Source: Oceanitalea stevensii
Lineage (GTDB): Bacteria > Actinomycetota > Actinomycetes > Actinomycetales > Actinomycetaceae
Assembly (NCBI RefSeq): GCF_014837105.1
Contig: NZ_JACSPO010000002.1
Location: 137,470 to 201,469 of the forward strand
DNA length: 64,000 nucleotides
Reading direction: 5' to 3'
Both the position numbers and the translations under genes were made by a program. Shown here in pieces: positions 35,783-45,951 of this stretch (position 1 is the first letter of the stretch; each line of letters begins with the position of its first letter). Below the pieces are notes generated by a model. That model made no database searches and was not told the origin of the DNA. It was given only the letters and a program-made list of their open reading frames with translations.

Positions 35783-36606
35783 CCCAGGTCCTGCAGCGCA
35801 CCAAGGCCGTCAAGCCGGCCGGTGCCCGCTCCACCTACGCCCGCGTCGTGCGTACCGAGCGGGTGAGCCCGAGCTTCGTGCGGGTCGTCCTCACCGGCGC
35901 CGACGACACCCTGGCCCGCACCTTCGTCCCCATGGGCTACGACCAGTGGTTCCGGCTCTTCCTCGCCGCCCCCGGCCGTGACCTCCCGGTCCTGCCCGAC
36001 GGCGGACCCGAGGGCTGGTACAGCCGCTGGATGGAGCTGGACCCCGAGGACCGCGGCTCGGTGCGCAACTACACCGTCCGCGCGGCCCGCCCGCTCACGG
36101 ACGGTGGCTGGGAGATCGACGTCGACTTCGTCGTCCACACCGACCCCGCCACCGGCGAGGTCGCCGGCGTCGCGGCAGCCTGGGCGCTCGGCGCCCGCCC
36201 CGGCGACGTCGTCGGGATGCTCGACCAGGGCACCTTCTACGCGACCGGGCCGGTGGCCGGCAAGGCCGTCGTCGTCGTCGACGAGAGCGGGCTGCCCGCC
36301 GCCGAGGGGATCGCCCGCTCGCTGCCGGTGGACGAGCACGCCGTGTTCCTCATCGAGGTCGCCCACCCTGAGGACCGTCGCCCGCTCCCGAGCTTCGCCA
36401 GCACCCGGGTGCGGTGGGCCGTGCGCGAGCCCGGCGCCGCACCCGGGGACGCGGCGCTCGCGCTGCTCCACGAGGAGCGGCTGGAGCCGACCGACTACGT
36501 CTACGCCGTCGGCGAGACCGCGCTCGCGCTGGGTGCCCGCGCGTGGGCGCAGCGCGCCGGGGTGCCCAAGGCGCAGGTCGACTTCTGCGCCTACTGGCGG
36601 CGCTGA
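35779..36606 (+). CDS. Siderophore-interacting protein (NAD(P)H-linked FAD ferric reductase)
   Basis: A 275-residue SIP/ViuB-family flavoprotein. The FAD-binding motif RNYTVR is visible at about residue 95, followed by the DFVVHTDPATGEVAGVAAAWA region, and a C-terminal nucleotide-binding domain ends in the typical KAQVDFCAYWRR. It reduces ferric siderophores in the cytoplasm to release iron. It starts at GTG 35779, overlapping the binding-protein stop, so it shares the iron-box promoter. The final 16 bp overlap the end of the convergent FAD oxidoreductase gene. Confidence 0.93.
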   Translation: MTQVLQRTKAVKPAGARSTYARVVRTERVSPSFVRVVLTGADDTLARTFVPMGYDQWFRLFLAAPGRDLPVLPDGGPEGWYSRWMELDPEDRGSVRNYTVRAARPLTDGGWEIDVDFVVHTDPATGEVAGVAAAWALGARPGDVVGMLDQGTFYATGPVAGKAVVVVDESGLPAAEGIARSLPVDEHAVFLIEVAHPEDRRPLPSFASTRVRWAVREPGAAPGDAALALLHEERLEPTDYVYAVGETALALGARAWAQRAGVPKAQVDFCAYWRR

Positions 36607-37577
36607 GCCGGCTCGAGCAGCCCCGCCGCGGCGTGGGCGTCGGCGAGCGCGAGCTCGCCGTTGATGCCGATCGCCGCCCGTGAGCCCAGCTCGGCCGCGC
36701 CGAGCACCTGGCAGGACAGGTCGACGACGTTCCCCGCCGCCCACACGCCCGGCACCGAGGTGCGGCCCTCGTCGTCGGTCTCCAGCGCCGTGCCCATGTC
36801 GCTCGTCACCGTCCGCGCCCCGAGCCCCTCCAGGGCGGCGCTGTTGAGCCGGAAGCGGGGGGCGACGAAGACCGCCCCGCACGCCACGCGCGTGCCGTCG
36901 TCGAGAACGACGGCGCTGGTGCCGTCCTCCCCGGTGACCAGCTCCCGTGCCCGCCCGGGCACCACCCGCACGCCGCGGGCGGCGAGCAACCGGGCGCCGT
37001 CGTCGTCCACGGGGCCGGCGTCGTGGGTGACGACGGTGACGTCCTGCGACCACTGCCGCAGCAGCAGCGCCTGGTTGACCGCGCCCTCCGTGCTGCCCGC
37101 GAGGACGACGAGCGGCCGGTCACGCACCTCGTAGCCGTGGCAGTAGGGACAGTGGAGGACCTCGGACCCCCACCGCTCGGCCAGGCCGGCGACGTCGGGC
37201 AGCTCGTCGACGATCCCGCTCGCCACGACCACCCGGCGCGCCCGGAGGCGCCGGCCACCGGCCAGCTCCACCCGGAGCGTCGGCTCCGCGGCGTCCTCGA
37301 CGACGACGGCGATCGCCTCGTCCGCGACGATCTCCACCCCGTAGCCGCTCACCTCACGGCGGGCGACGGCGAGGAAGTCGCCCGGCGCGGTGCCGTCGCG
37401 GGTGAGGAACCCGTGGAGGGCCGCGGAGCAGGCGTTGCGCGGGCTGCCCGCGTCCACGACCGTGACGGAGCGGCGGGCGCGGCCCAGGACGAGGGCGGCG
37501 GACAGACCCGCCGGTCCCGCGCCGATGACGACGACGTCGCGGGACTCGGGAGCGGTGGAGGCATCATCCATCCCCAT
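36591..37577 (-). CDS. Thioredoxin-reductase-like NAD(P)/FAD oxidoreductase
   Basis: A 328-residue two-domain flavoprotein with FAD motif VVIGAGPAGLSAALVLGRARR, a redox-active CPYC (HCPYCHGYEV) and the C-terminal VWAAGNVVD. It resembles thioredoxin reductase but with CPYC rather than CATC, a class commonly found as stand-alone oxidoreductases of unknown partner. No thioredoxin gene is adjacent. Start is ATG 37577 or the second ATG at 37571. It is convergent with the siderophore-interacting protein gene and overlaps its stop. Confidence 0.9.
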   Translation of the reverse strand: MGMDDASTAPESRDVVVIGAGPAGLSAALVLGRARRSVTVVDAGSPRNACSAALHGFLTRDGTAPGDFLAVARREVSGYGVEIVADEAIAVVVEDAAEPTLRVELAGGRRLRARRVVVASGIVDELPDVAGLAERWGSEVLHCPYCHGYEVRDRPLVVLAGSTEGAVNQALLLRQWSQDVTVVTHDAGPVDDDGARLLAARGVRVVPGRARELVTGEDGTSAVVLDDGTRVACGAVFVAPRFRLNSAALEGLGARTVTSDMGTALETDDEGRTSVPGVWAAGNVVDLSCQVLGAAELGSRAAIGINGELALADAHAAAGLLEPAQRRQ

Positions 37578-37645
37578 ACTGTGCGGCCCGTCGCGGCGGG
37601 CGGCATCCCGCGACGGGGGCGGCCGGCCGTCCTAACCTCGATGGA

Positions 37646-38626
37646 GTGACCCGCCTGCGCCTCTCCCTCCTCGACCGCTCCCGAACCCGCGCCGGTGAGG
37701 AGCACGCGGCGGCGCTCCGGGCCACGGTGGGGCGGGCGCAGCGGGCCGAGGAGCTGGGCTACCACCGGTTCTGGGTGGCCGAGCACCACGCGGTGCCCGG
37801 GATCGCGAGCGGTGCCCCGGCCGTCCTGGCGGCGGCGGTGGCGGCCGCGACGAGCCGCATCCGGGTGGGCTCGGGCGGTGTCATGCTGCCCAACCACCGG
37901 CCGATCGTCGTCGCCGAGCAGTTCGCCGTGCTCGAGGCGCTGCACCCGGGGCGCATCGACCTCGGGGTGGGGCGGTCCCTGGGCTTCACGGCGCCCGTCC
38001 GGGAGGCGCTCGGTACCACGCGGTACGCGCCGGAGGCCTTCGCGGCGGACCTCGCGGCCCTGCGGGACTTCCTCACCGGGCACGGGCCGGTGACTGCGAT
38101 GCCGGTCGTCACGGACCCGCCGCCCGTCCTCGTCCTCGCCACCGGCAGCGGACTGGAGGTCGCGGCGCGGGCCGGGCTGCCCGTCGTCGTCGGCGGACCG
38201 GCCCTGTCCGCGGACGACGGCGCGATCGCCCGCTACCGGCGCGAGTTCCGGCCCACCGAGGCCTGCCCGGAGCCCTACGTCGTCATCAGCCTCGAGGTCA
38301 TGGTCGCCCGGACGACGACCCACGCGCGTGACCTCCTGCTCCCCGAGGCGTGGGCGATGGCGGAGTCGCGGACCACCGGGGCCTTCCCGCCGCTGGAGCC
38401 CGTCGAGGCGGTGCGGCGACGGCAGCCGACGGACAAGCAGCGCGCCACCATCGCGGGCTTCCTGTCCTCGGCGCTGTACGGCACGCCCACCGCCGTCGGG
38501 GTGTCGCTCGCGGCGCTCGCCGAGCGGACCGGGGCCGACGAGGTCATGGTCTCGACGTCCACCTACGACCGCGAGGAGCTCGCCCACGCCGATGCCGCGC
38601 TCACCGAGGCGGTGAACGCGGCGTAG
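37646..38626 (+). CDS. LLM-class flavin-dependent oxidoreductase
   Basis: A 326-residue bacterial luciferase-like TIM-barrel enzyme (single component, no luminescence implied). Landmarks are LGYHRFWVAEHHAVPG, RIRVGSGGVMLPNHRPIVVAEQFAVLEALHPGRIDLGVGR and the C-terminal GTPTAVGVSLAALAERTGADEVMVSTSTYD. The pattern is that of the MsnO8/YhbW-like family using FMN. It starts at GTG 37646, divergent from the FAD oxidoreductase 68 bp away. The substrate is unknown. Confidence 0.9.
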   Translation: MTRLRLSLLDRSRTRAGEEHAAALRATVGRAQRAEELGYHRFWVAEHHAVPGIASGAPAVLAAAVAAATSRIRVGSGGVMLPNHRPIVVAEQFAVLEALHPGRIDLGVGRSLGFTAPVREALGTTRYAPEAFAADLAALRDFLTGHGPVTAMPVVTDPPPVLVLATGSGLEVAARAGLPVVVGGPALSADDGAIARYRREFRPTEACPEPYVVISLEVMVARTTTHARDLLLPEAWAMAESRTTGAFPPLEPVEAVRRRQPTDKQRATIAGFLSSALYGTPTAVGVSLAALAERTGADEVMVSTSTYDREELAHADAALTEAVNAA

Positions 38627-38640
38627 CTCCCGGCCCCATG

Positions 38641-38683
38641 CGCCGACAGCCGGATTCCTCCCGGAGGAATCCGGCTGTCGGCG
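38641..38683. repeat. Intergenic palindromic repeat (GGATTCCTCC subtype)
   Basis: Two 21-nt arms (38641-38661 and 38663-38683) are perfect reverse complements around one central base. The left arm begins CGCCGACAGC and ends GGATTCCTCC. It lies between the convergent LLM and SRPBCC genes and probably works as a bidirectional terminator. The same arm sequence is found inside the coding region of gmhA-hldE at 48062 and 48157. Confidence 0.92.
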
Positions 38684-38698
38684 ATAGGGGGCAGGGGG

Positions 38699-39160
38699 TT
38701 AGCTGGGGTTCTCGACGTCGCCGCGCCAGGCGCCGCTCTCGACGCCGCGGGACTCGATGAACTCCTTGAAGCGGGCGGCGTCCGCCTTGACCTGACGGGT
38801 GTCGAAGCCGAGAGCGGAGCCGACCTTCTCCTTGGCGTCGGACGGCTCCCAGTCGATCTGGATCATCACGCGCGTGGTCGTGTCGCTGAGCCGGTGGAAG
38901 GTGACGACACCGGCCTGCTTGACGTCGCCGCCCACGCTGCGCCACGCGATCCGCTCGTCCGGGTGCTGCTCGGTGATCTCGGTGTTGAACTCGCGCCGCT
39001 GACCACCCACGGTCGTCACCCACCGGTTGAGGGTGTCGGTCACCTGGGTGATCGACTCGACGCCCTCCATGAACTGGGGGAAGGACTCGAACTGGGTCCA
39101 CTGGTTGTAGGCGGTGCTCACGGGAACGTCGACGTCGATCGACTCTTGTACCTGGCTCAT
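38699..39160 (-). CDS. SRPBCC family protein (polyketide cyclase/dehydrase-like)
   Basis: A 153-residue single-domain START/Bet v1-like protein beginning MSQVQESIDVDVPVSTAYNQWTQFESFPQFM, a hallmark of the polyketide_cyc group. Such proteins bind a hydrophobic ligand in a deep cavity; no catalytic residue is obvious. The ATG at 39160 follows AGGAGGACGAG. The stop is TAA, uncommon in this window. The function here is unknown, though members are often stress-related. Confidence 0.88.
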   Translation of the reverse strand: MSQVQESIDVDVPVSTAYNQWTQFESFPQFMEGVESITQVTDTLNRWVTTVGGQRREFNTEITEQHPDERIAWRSVGGDVKQAGVVTFHRLSDTTTRVMIQIDWEPSDAKEKVGSALGFDTRQVKADAARFKEFIESRGVESGAWRGDVENPS

Positions 39161-39234
39161 CTCGTCCTCCTGGAGGTCGGTGACGGTGGGCGTCCTGCCT
39201 ATCAGCGGCCGGGCCGGCCTGCCACCGGACGGCG

Positions 39235-39462
39235 TCAGCGGCGGGCGCGGCGACGGCGCACGAGGGCGCCCACGGCCCAGCCGACGAGGAAGATGAGGAG
39301 CAGCACCAGCCACATCGGTGCCCCGACGCTGAGCCAGAACAGCTCGATGCGCACCTCCCTGCGGTTCTGCACGACGAAGGCGATCGCCAGCACGGCCAGG
39401 GCCAGGCCCACCCACGTCGAGGGCTCCACGCGCCCGGTCCGGCCGGTCTCGGTGCTCCGCAT
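39235..39462 (-). CDS. LapA-domain small membrane protein
   Basis: A 75-residue protein with two helices (WVGLALAVLAIAFVVQNRREVRIELFW and WLVLLLIFLVGWAVGALVRRRRARR). The NRREVRIELFW joint and basic tail are those of the LapA/DUF1049 family. Its role in actinobacteria is not established. The ATG at 39462 follows GGAAGGA. It lies 74 bp upstream of the SRPBCC gene and may be co-transcribed. Confidence 0.82.
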   Translation of the reverse strand: MRSTETGRTGRVEPSTWVGLALAVLAIAFVVQNRREVRIELFWLSVGAPMWLVLLLIFLVGWAVGALVRRRRARR

Positions 39463-39555
39463 GGTGGGTCCTTCCGCTCGGCGACAGTCCCACTGTGCCC
39501 GGTGCCGCACGGCCGGGCGAGCGGGGAGACGCGGCGGCGCGGTTAGCTTGCGGGG

Positions 39556-40752
39556 ATGTCCCCCTTCCCTTCCGTGCAGCCCCCGTCACCGGCCCCGCGC
39601 GGGACCGTGAGCGGCTCGGTGTGGCGTGCGCCGGGGATGCCGCTGCTCGTCGCGATGACCGTCCTCGCCTTCTCCGGCTACGCCGCCCTGCTGCCCGTCG
39701 CCCCGCTGTGGGCGGTCCAGGGCGGGGCGGGCTCCGTCGGGGCGGGGCTGGTCAACGGCGTCCTCATGCTCTTCACGGTCCTCACCCAGCTCGTCGTGCC
39801 CACCGCGCTGCGGCGCCTGGGCTGGGCGCCGGTGCTCGTGGCCGGCATGCTGCTGCTCGGGCTGCCGTCGGCGGCGCTCGGGCTCAGCGACGGCCTGCTG
39901 CCGGTGCTCGTGATCTCCGCGGTGCGCGGGCTCGGCTTCGGCGTCGTCACAGTGACGGGCAGCGCGATCGTCGCCGAGCTCGTCGAGCCCGAGCGGCGGG
40001 GCGCGGCCATCGGCGCCTACGGGCTGGCGATCGCCGGACCGCAGGTGCTCCTCCTGTCCGCCGGGCCGTGGGTCGTCGAGCAGCTCGGCTACGGCCTGGT
40101 CTTCGCGCTCGGGGTGCTGCCCGCGCTCGGTGTGGTGCCCGCCGTCCTCCTCTCACGGCGGCTCGAGCACGTCCCGGAGGCGACGGAGCGTGCGCCCTAC
40201 CTGCGGCTGCTGCGCCCGATGGCCCTCCTCCTCGCCGTCACGCTCGCCGGCGGCGCGCTCATCACCTTCATGGCCCAGATGAGCAGCAGCGCCGCCCTCA
40301 GCACCGTGGCGCTGCTCCTCCTCACCGTGGCGGCCGCCGTGGCGCGCTGGCGGGTGGGCGCCCTGGCCGACCGGTTCGGACCCCGGCCCTTCCTGTGGCC
40401 CCTCGTCCTCCTCACGGGCGCGGGCATGGCGGTGGTCGCCTGGGCCGTGCGCGACCCGCAGGCCACCGCCGTCGTCGCGCTCCTCCTGGGCGCCGCCCTC
40501 GTCGGGACCAGCTACGGCGGCCTGCAGAACCTCACGCTCGTCCTGTCCTTCCGCGCGGTGAGCCGCCCGCACTACGGCTCGGCCAGCGCGGTGTGGAACA
40601 TCGGCTTCGACGCCGGGACGGGACTGGGCGCCGTCGTCGTCGGGATGGTGGCCGCGGGCAGCTCGTTCACCACGGCCATGCTCGTCGCGGCAGGCGTCTC
40701 CCTCCTCACCCTGCCCCTGGCGCTGCTGCGCCGCGGCCCCGGGGAGGGCTGA
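39556..40752 (+). CDS. MFS transporter
   Basis: A 398-residue major facilitator with about 12 helices. The cytoplasmic loop RWRVGALADRFGPRPFLW carries the conserved MFS D-R-x-G-R-like pattern, and the glycine-rich GLGFGVVTVTGSAIVAELVEPERRGAAIG resembles the antiporter motif C region, favouring drug or metabolite export. The substrate is unknown. The ATG at 39556 has a weak RBS. It is transcribed toward the glycosyltransferase gene but separated from it by 62 bp. Confidence 0.88.
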   Translation: MSPFPSVQPPSPAPRGTVSGSVWRAPGMPLLVAMTVLAFSGYAALLPVAPLWAVQGGAGSVGAGLVNGVLMLFTVLTQLVVPTALRRLGWAPVLVAGMLLLGLPSAALGLSDGLLPVLVISAVRGLGFGVVTVTGSAIVAELVEPERRGAAIGAYGLAIAGPQVLLLSAGPWVVEQLGYGLVFALGVLPALGVVPAVLLSRRLEHVPEATERAPYLRLLRPMALLLAVTLAGGALITFMAQMSSSAALSTVALLLLTVAAAVARWRVGALADRFGPRPFLWPLVLLTGAGMAVVAWAVRDPQATAVVALLLGAALVGTSYGGLQNLTLVLSFRAVSRPHYGSASAVWNIGFDAGTGLGAVVVGMVAAGSSFTTAMLVAAGVSLLTLPLALLRRGPGEG

Positions 40753-40814
40753 GCCGCTCGGCGTGCGTGCCTCCCTCACCCGCCCCATGCTGAGGGACGT
40801 CGAGAGGAGAAGGC

Positions 40815-41726
40815 GTGACGCAGGCCACCACGGGGCGTGAGGTCGAGGACGAGCGCGTGAGCGTCGTCGTCGTGAGCCGGAACCGACGCGAGGAGCTGCT
40901 GCGGTCCCTCGCCCGGCACCGCGCCCCGGTCGTCTACGTCGACAACGCCTCCACCGACGGCAGCGCCGACGCCGTCAGCGAGCGCTTCCCGGACGTCGAG
41001 GTCGTCCGCCTGGCCCGCAACGCCGGCGCCTACGGGCGCACCCTCGGCGTACGGCGCGCCCGGACGCCCGTCGTCGCCTTCGCCGACGACGACTCGTGGT
41101 GGGCGCCCGGGGCACTCGCGACCGCGGCCGCGCACTTCGCCGCGCACCCGCGGCTCGGGCTCGTCCAGGCACGCATCCTCGTCGGGCCCGAGGAGCGGCT
41201 CGACCCGACCTGCGCGGAGATGGCCGCCTCGCCGCTGCCCGGTGACCCGGAGGTGCCGGGTGCCCCGCTCCTCGGCTTCATCGCCTGCGGTGCGGTCGTG
41301 CGGGTGGAGGCCTTCTGCGAGGCCGGCGGCTTCGACGACGTCGTGCGCTTCCCCGGCGAGGAGGAGCGCCTCGCCCTCGACCTCGCCGACCACGGCTGGC
41401 ACCTCAGCTACCTCGACGACGTCGTCGCCCACCACCACCCCTCGCCCGTCCGCGGCCCGGCCGACGCCCGCCGTCGTGCGCTCGCCCGCTCCGCGGTCCT
41501 CACCGGCGCGATGCGGCTGCCCCGGCGGGACGCGCTCACCCGGGTCCGGCGGACGGTGGCGGCCGGCGCCGTCCAGCGGGCCGGGGCGAGGGACGCGCTC
41601 GCGGACCTCCCGGCCGCGCTGCGCCGTCGTCGCCCGGTGTCGGACCGGGTGGCCGCGCAGGCGGCGATGCTCCGCCGTACACCCGTGCCGACCAGACCAG
41701 GACACCGAGACGGAGGACAGCGATGA
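40815..41726 (+). CDS. Family 2 glycosyltransferase
   Basis: The 303-residue GT-A enzyme shows [18 protein letters not shown], then VDNASTDGS, the metal-binding DDD ([10 protein letters not shown]) and the acceptor-side [15 protein letters not shown]. It transfers a sugar from a nucleotide donor. It clearly resembles the GT2 encoded at 56992-57888 (VDNGSSDGT, CDDDTWW, GEEELLAADLAAVGW), so the two are paralogues flanking the heptose operon. GTG start at 40815 follows GAGAGGAGAAGG. It overlaps the next gene as ATGA. Confidence 0.9.
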   Translation: MTQATTGREVEDERVSVVVVSRNRREELLRSLARHRAPVVYVDNASTDGSADAVSERFPDVEVVRLARNAGAYGRTLGVRRARTPVVAFADDDSWWAPGALATAAAHFAAHPRLGLVQARILVGPEERLDPTCAEMAASPLPGDPEVPGAPLLGFIACGAVVRVEAFCEAGGFDDVVRFPGEEERLALDLADHGWHLSYLDDVVAHHHPSPVRGPADARRRALARSAVLTGAMRLPRRDALTRVRRTVAAGAVQRAGARDALADLPAALRRRRPVSDRVAAQAAMLRRTPVPTRPGHRDGGQR

Positions 41727-42685
41727 GGGCAGTGCAGCGCAGCGGCCGTGCGGTCGTGACCGGAGGGGCGGGGTTCCTCGGCAGCCACCTGTGCGAGGCC
41801 CTGCTCGACGACGGCTGGCAGGTCGTGGCGCTGGACAACTTCCTCACCGGCGCCCCGGGGAACGTCGCCCACCTGGCGCAGCGGCCCGGCTTCGAGCTCG
41901 TCCACTGCGACGTCACCGAGAACATGCACGTGCGCGGCGACGTCGACCTCGTCCTCCACTTCGCCTCGCCCGCCTCGCCCGTGGACTACCTCGAGCTGCC
42001 CATCGAGACGCTGCGCGTGGGGTCCGTGGGCACCGAGCGGGCGTTGCGGCTGGCGCGGGACAAGGGGGCCCGGTTCGTCCAGGCCTCGACCTCGGAGGTC
42101 TACGGCGACCCGCAGGTCCACCCGCAGCCGGAGACCTACTGGGGGCACGTCAACCCGATCGGTCCGCGCGGGGTCTACGACGAGGCCAAGCGCTACGCCG
42201 AGGCCCTCGTCACCGCCTACCGCGGCGCCCACGGCGTGGACACCGGGATCGTGCGGATCTTCAACACCTACGGGCCGCGGATGCGCCCCTACGACGGACG
42301 CGCCATCCCCACCTTCATCCGCCAGGGCCTCGCCGGCGAGCCGCTCACCGTGGCCGGGGACGGCAGCCAGACCCGCTCGGTCTGCTACGTCGACGACCTC
42401 GTCACCGGGATCCTCGCCCTCGCCCGCAGCGGCCACCCCGGGCCGGTCAACATCGGCAACCCGCACGAGCGCACGGTGCTCGAGATCGCCGAGGCGGTCG
42501 TCGCCGCCACGGGCGGACGCTCACGCATCGAGTTCGTCGAGCGGCCGGTCGACGACCCCGAGGTGCGGCGTCCCGACACGACGCTGGCCCGGACCGAGCT
42601 GGGCTGGGAGCCGCGGGTCTCGTGGGAGGAGGGCCTGCAGCGCACCGTCGACTGGTTCGCCGCCGCCCTCGCCAGGTCGGCGTGA
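41723..42685 (+). CDS. NAD-dependent sugar epimerase/dehydratase (UDP-glucuronate decarboxylase-like)
   Basis: A 320-residue extended SDR with [18 protein letters not shown] at the N-terminus, STSEVYGDP, the catalytic Tyr/Lys pair in [11 protein letters not shown] and a UXS-like [15 protein letters not shown]. The YDEAKR motif is typical of UDP-glucuronate decarboxylase, which makes UDP-xylose, though related epimerases share it. It forms an ATGA-coupled pair with the GT2 upstream, so it probably supplies that enzyme's donor. It is not an HldD heptose epimerase by these motifs. Confidence 0.88.
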   Translation: MRAVQRSGRAVVTGGAGFLGSHLCEALLDDGWQVVALDNFLTGAPGNVAHLAQRPGFELVHCDVTENMHVRGDVDLVLHFASPASPVDYLELPIETLRVGSVGTERALRLARDKGARFVQASTSEVYGDPQVHPQPETYWGHVNPIGPRGVYDEAKRYAEALVTAYRGAHGVDTGIVRIFNTYGPRMRPYDGRAIPTFIRQGLAGEPLTVAGDGSQTRSVCYVDDLVTGILALARSGHPGPVNIGNPHERTVLEIAEAVVAATGGRSRIEFVERPVDDPEVRRPDTTLARTELGWEPRVSWEEGLQRTVDWFAAALARSA

Positions 42686-42692
42686 GCCCGGG

Positions 42693-43217
42693 TCAGAAGA
42701 GCGTCGGCCCGGCCGGGAGGAACCCCTCGCGCTCGAGCAGGCGTGCCTTGACCGCCAGCCCGTAGCGGAAGCCGCCCAGGCTGCCGTCCGAGCGCAGCAC
42801 GCGGTGGCACGGGACGAACAGGGCGGCGGCGTTCGCCGCGCACGCTGCGGCGGCCGCGCGGACCGCCGCCGGACGCCCCGCCCGTGCCGCGTACTCGGTG
42901 TAGGTGATCCGCTCACCCGCGGTGACCGTGCGCAGCACCTCCCATGCGTGGCCCTGGAAGCTGCCCGACCGCTGACGGACCGCCACCCGGCCCGGGGCCG
43001 CGAGGTCGCCGTCGTAGTAGGCGACGACGGCGGTGAGCGCCTGGTCCAGCGCGTCACCGTCCGCGCGGTCGGGTGCCGACCGCAGCGAGGGGTGCACGAG
43101 CGGGAGCAGGGAGGCGACGTCGTCGGTCCACCCGGAGGCGAGGACGCTGTCGGCGTCGGCGAGCACGGTGAAGGCGCCGTCGGGGGTGGCCACGGTCCCC
43201 CAGCGGGCGGCGCTCAT
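42693..43217 (-). CDS. ogt: Methylated-DNA--[protein]-cysteine S-methyltransferase
   Basis: A 174-residue suicide repair protein that transfers O6-methyl from guanine to its own cysteine. The active site is VPCHRV with C137, and [20 protein letters not shown] forms the DNA-binding HTH with the arginine finger. The start ATG 43217 overlaps the Ada-AlkA stop as ATGA, so both repair proteins come from one transcript. Confidence 0.95.
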   Translation of the reverse strand: MSAARWGTVATPDGAFTVLADADSVLASGWTDDVASLLPLVHPSLRSAPDRADGDALDQALTAVVAYYDGDLAAPGRVAVRQRSGSFQGHAWEVLRTVTAGERITYTEYAARAGRPAAVRAAAAACAANAAALFVPCHRVLRSDGSLGGFRYGLAVKARLLEREGFLPAGPTLF

Positions 43218-44842
43218 CGCGACCCTCCGGCGCGGGCGGCGCCCGCCGCCTGCCACAGGTGCAGGGCGGCGTAGGAGCGCCACGGGGCCCAGCTGCCGGC
43301 GCGCTCGGCGAGGACCCGGTGCGCGGCCGGCGCCGGGAGGCCCTCCTCGAGCACGCCCAGGGCGCGCGCCCCGGCGACGAGGGCGACGTCCCCGGTGAGC
43401 CAGGAGTCCGGGTCCCCGAGCACGCGCATGGCGACGTAGGCGGCGGTCCACGGACCGATCCCGGGCAGGGAGAGCAGCTGCGCCCGCAGGACGTCGGAGG
43501 CGGCCCCGACGTGGAGGTCGAGCCGCCCGTCGGCGAGCGCGCGGGCGGCGGTGAGCACCGCCGTCACGGACCGGGCCGGCAGTCGCAGCGGCCGGTCCGG
43601 GTCGGGTGGCGCACCCGGGACGGGGGCGGGCACGTGCCGGGCGATCTGCGCCGGGGTGGGGAACACCCGGTCGAGACCCGGCACGGCGGAGGCGTAGGGG
43701 GAGCCCGCCACGGCGGTGAGGCGGCTGAGGTGCGTGCGCGCGGCGGCGACGGAGATCTGCTGCCCGACGAGTGCCCGGACGAGGAGCTCGCCGGGGTCCG
43801 CCGCGCCCGGCACCCGGACCCCCGGCGTCCTCTCGACGAGCGGGGCGAGCGCGGGGTCGGTGGACAGGGCCGCGTCGACGGCCACCGGGTCGGCGTCGAG
43901 GTCGAGCATCCGGCGCACCCGCGCGACGGCGGTGGCGATGTCCGCGAGGGAGGTGAGCTCGAGCCTCGCCCGCAGCTCCCGTCCCTCGGGCGTGGCCACG
44001 AGCTCGACGGCGCCCGGCCCGTGGGGCAGCGTGAGCGTGCGGGCGTAGCGCACCGGTCCGTCGTCGGGCACCTCGGCCACCTCCACGCCGGTGACGGCGC
44101 GGGCGGCGAGGAAGCGGAACACCCCGCGGGCGTCGAAGGGCAGCCGCACCGGCAGGTCGACCTCCAGCCGGACCGGCGCCGTCGCGCCTCCTCCGCTCGC
44201 GGCCCGCGGCGGGCCGGGGGCGCCGGCCCGCGCTCGCAGGTCCCGCGGGGTGGTGGCGAACACCTCGCGCACCGTGTCGTTGAACTGGCGCAGGGACGCG
44301 AAGCCCGCCGCGAACGCGACGTCCGCGATCGGCAGGTCGCTGCCGACGAGCAGCGCGCGCGCCGTCTGGGCCCGCCGCGCCCGGGCGAGCGCCAGCGGGG
44401 CCGCGCCGAGCTCCGTGACGAGGAGCCGGTGGACGTGGCGCGGGGTGTACCCCAGCCGCGCCGCGAGCCCGTCGACGCCCTCGCGGTCGACGACGCCGTC
44501 GGAGATGAGCCGCATGGCCCGGCCGGTGACGTCCCGGCGCAGGTCCCACTCGGGCGTGCCGGGCGCCGCCTCGGGCAGGCAGCGCTTGCACGCGCGGAAG
44601 CCGGCCGCGTGGGCGGCCGCCGAGGTGAGGTAGAAGGTGACGTTCTCCGGCCGTGGCGTGCGCGCCGGGCACGAGGGCCGGCAGTAGATGCCGGTGGAGG
44701 ACACGGCCGTGAAGAACTGGCCGTCGAACCTCCTGTCGCGGGCGGCGATCGCCCGGTAGCGCTCCGCGAACAGCGGGTCGCCCGCCGCGCACGCCGGGCG
44801 CGCCTGCCGCGCGGTGCGCGAGCGGTCACCGGTGAGTGTCAT
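43214..44842 (-). CDS. alkA: Ada-like regulator fused to DNA-3-methyladenine glycosylase (AlkA)
   Basis: A 542-residue fusion. Residues 1-90 form the Ada zinc domain with C54, C58, C85 and C88 ([15 protein letters not shown]); a phosphotriester methyl would be moved to one of these. Residues of about 100-205 form an AraC-type DNA-binding domain. The rest is an AlkA glycosylase with helix-hairpin-helix [21 protein letters not shown] and the catalytic Asp region in WLTGDVAL. It can thus sense alkylation and excise damaged bases. The ATG at 44842 fits the Ada domain start. It lies, seemingly by chance, inside the glycan locus. Confidence 0.94.
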   Translation of the reverse strand: MTLTGDRSRTARQARPACAAGDPLFAERYRAIAARDRRFDGQFFTAVSSTGIYCRPSCPARTPRPENVTFYLTSAAAHAAGFRACKRCLPEAAPGTPEWDLRRDVTGRAMRLISDGVVDREGVDGLAARLGYTPRHVHRLLVTELGAAPLALARARRAQTARALLVGSDLPIADVAFAAGFASLRQFNDTVREVFATTPRDLRARAGAPGPPRAASGGGATAPVRLEVDLPVRLPFDARGVFRFLAARAVTGVEVAEVPDDGPVRYARTLTLPHGPGAVELVATPEGRELRARLELTSLADIATAVARVRRMLDLDADPVAVDAALSTDPALAPLVERTPGVRVPGAADPGELLVRALVGQQISVAAARTHLSRLTAVAGSPYASAVPGLDRVFPTPAQIARHVPAPVPGAPPDPDRPLRLPARSVTAVLTAARALADGRLDLHVGAASDVLRAQLLSLPGIGPWTAAYVAMRVLGDPDSWLTGDVALVAGARALGVLEEGLPAPAAHRVLAERAGSWAPWRSYAALHLWQAAGAARAGGSR

Positions 44843-44920
44843 GGGTCCAGTACAGCCCCTCGCGCCGAGCCCGTCTGGCGGTTTTCGGACCTGGCGGGTG
44901 GCCGTGCCGGCGGCGCGTGC

Positions 44921-44987
44921 GACCTCCCCGGTTCTCCTCACCACGCCCCGCTGCGAGGGGGGAGGTCGGAGGAAGACCGGGGAGGTC
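44921..44987. repeat. Inverted repeat at the end of the glycan operon
   Basis: GACCTCCCCGGTTCTCCTC at 44921-44939 pairs with 44969-44987 at 17 of 19 positions. The right arm runs two bases into the GT9 stop codon. It is the probable terminator of the eight-gene operon and sits before the alkA start. A further GAGGGGGGAGGTC inside the loop could compete for pairing. Confidence 0.75.
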
Positions 44988-45951
44988 AGTGGGAGGGCTG
45001 GAGGGCCAGGAGACCGGACGTCGCGGCCGCCACCTCGTCGACCGTGATCGCGGCGAGGGCCGGGTCGACCTCCGCGGCGTGCGGGTCGCCCGTGCCGTCG
45101 CCGTGCCACAGGACGACGTGCCGCTCGGTGTCGAGGGCCGGGCCCCACGTCGTCGGCGGGGTGGGGCCGAAGAGGAGTACCGAGGGCGTGCCGACGCCCG
45201 TCGCGACGTGTGCGACCCCCGTGTCACCGCACACGAGCAGACGGGCGCCGGCCACGAGGGCGGCCAGGCCCGGGACGTCGTGTTCGCCGGCCACCGACCG
45301 GCCGACGTCGCCGGCCACCTCCGCGCACAGCCCCGCCTCCCCGGCCGAGCCGGTGACGAGCACCCGGTGCCCGTCAGCGCTCAGCCGCCGGGCCAGCTCG
45401 CGCCAGCGCTCCACCGGCCAGCGGCGCGACCCGGAGGCCGCACCGGGGTGGAGGAGGACGGCGTCCGCGACGCCCTCCGCCGGCTCGACGGGCAGGCGCA
45501 GGTCCTCCGGCCCGCACTCGCCGCCCGCGGCGGTGAGCAGGCGGCACCAGCGCGCCACCTCGTGCTCGTCCGCACGGAACTCCGGTGCGACGTCGCCGGC
45601 GGAGGCGGGATGCCCGGCCTCCGGGCTGGCGAAGGCGACGAGCCGGGACGGGCCCGTGACCGCGAGCAGCCGGTGGCTCTGCGGCCCACGGCCGTGGAGG
45701 TTGACGGCCACGTGCCCGCCGGCCCCGCCCACGGCCAGCGGCTCGTCCAGCCCCACGGTGGGGACGACGGCGTCGACCAGCCCCAGCCGGACGAACCACC
45801 CGCCGATCCCCTCGGGACCGGCAAGCACCACCCGCCGGCCCGGCCACGCCCGGCGCACCCCGCGCAGCGCCGCGACCCCGGTGAGCGCGTCACCGAGGCC
45901 GAGCGCCCGCAGGACGAGGACGTCGCCGGGCCCGAGACCGGCTAGGGCCAC
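44986..45951 (-). CDS. Family 9 glycosyltransferase (heptosyltransferase-like)
   Basis: A 321-residue GT-B enzyme of the ADP-heptose:LPS heptosyltransferase family. It starts [31 protein letters not shown]. The donor-side loop [18 protein letters not shown] and the [30 protein letters not shown] segment are characteristic. It is last in the operon that encodes heptose synthesis, so nucleotide-heptose is the likely donor. It overlaps the SDR gene by ten bases. The acceptor is unknown; no LPS is expected in this organism. Confidence 0.9.
   Translation of the reverse strand: MALAGLGPGDVLVLRALGLGDALTGVAALRGVRRAWPGRRVVLAGPEGIGGWFVRLGLVDAVVPTVGLDEPLAVGGAGGHVAVNLHGRGPQSHRLLAVTGPSRLVAFASPEAGHPASAGDVAPEFRADEHEVARWCRLLTAAGGECGPEDLRLPVEPAEGVADAVLLHPGAASGSRRWPVERWRELARRLSADGHRVLVTGSAGEAGLCAEVAGDVGRSVAGEHDVPGLAALVAGARLLVCGDTGVAHVATGVGTPSVLLFGPTPPTTWGPALDTERHVVLWHGDGTGDPHAAEVDPALAAITVDEVAAATSGLLALQPSH

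Noticed and set aside
38641-38683. Palindrome as a riboswitch or small RNA gene
   Set aside because: It is a simple long hairpin between convergent gene ends with related copies elsewhere; no aptamer-like junctions or promoter are visible.
42693-44842. Ogt/AlkA reading frames as one 699-residue fusion
   Set aside because: The two proteins are in different frames with an ATGA overlap at 43214-43217, and each has its own stop and family boundary.
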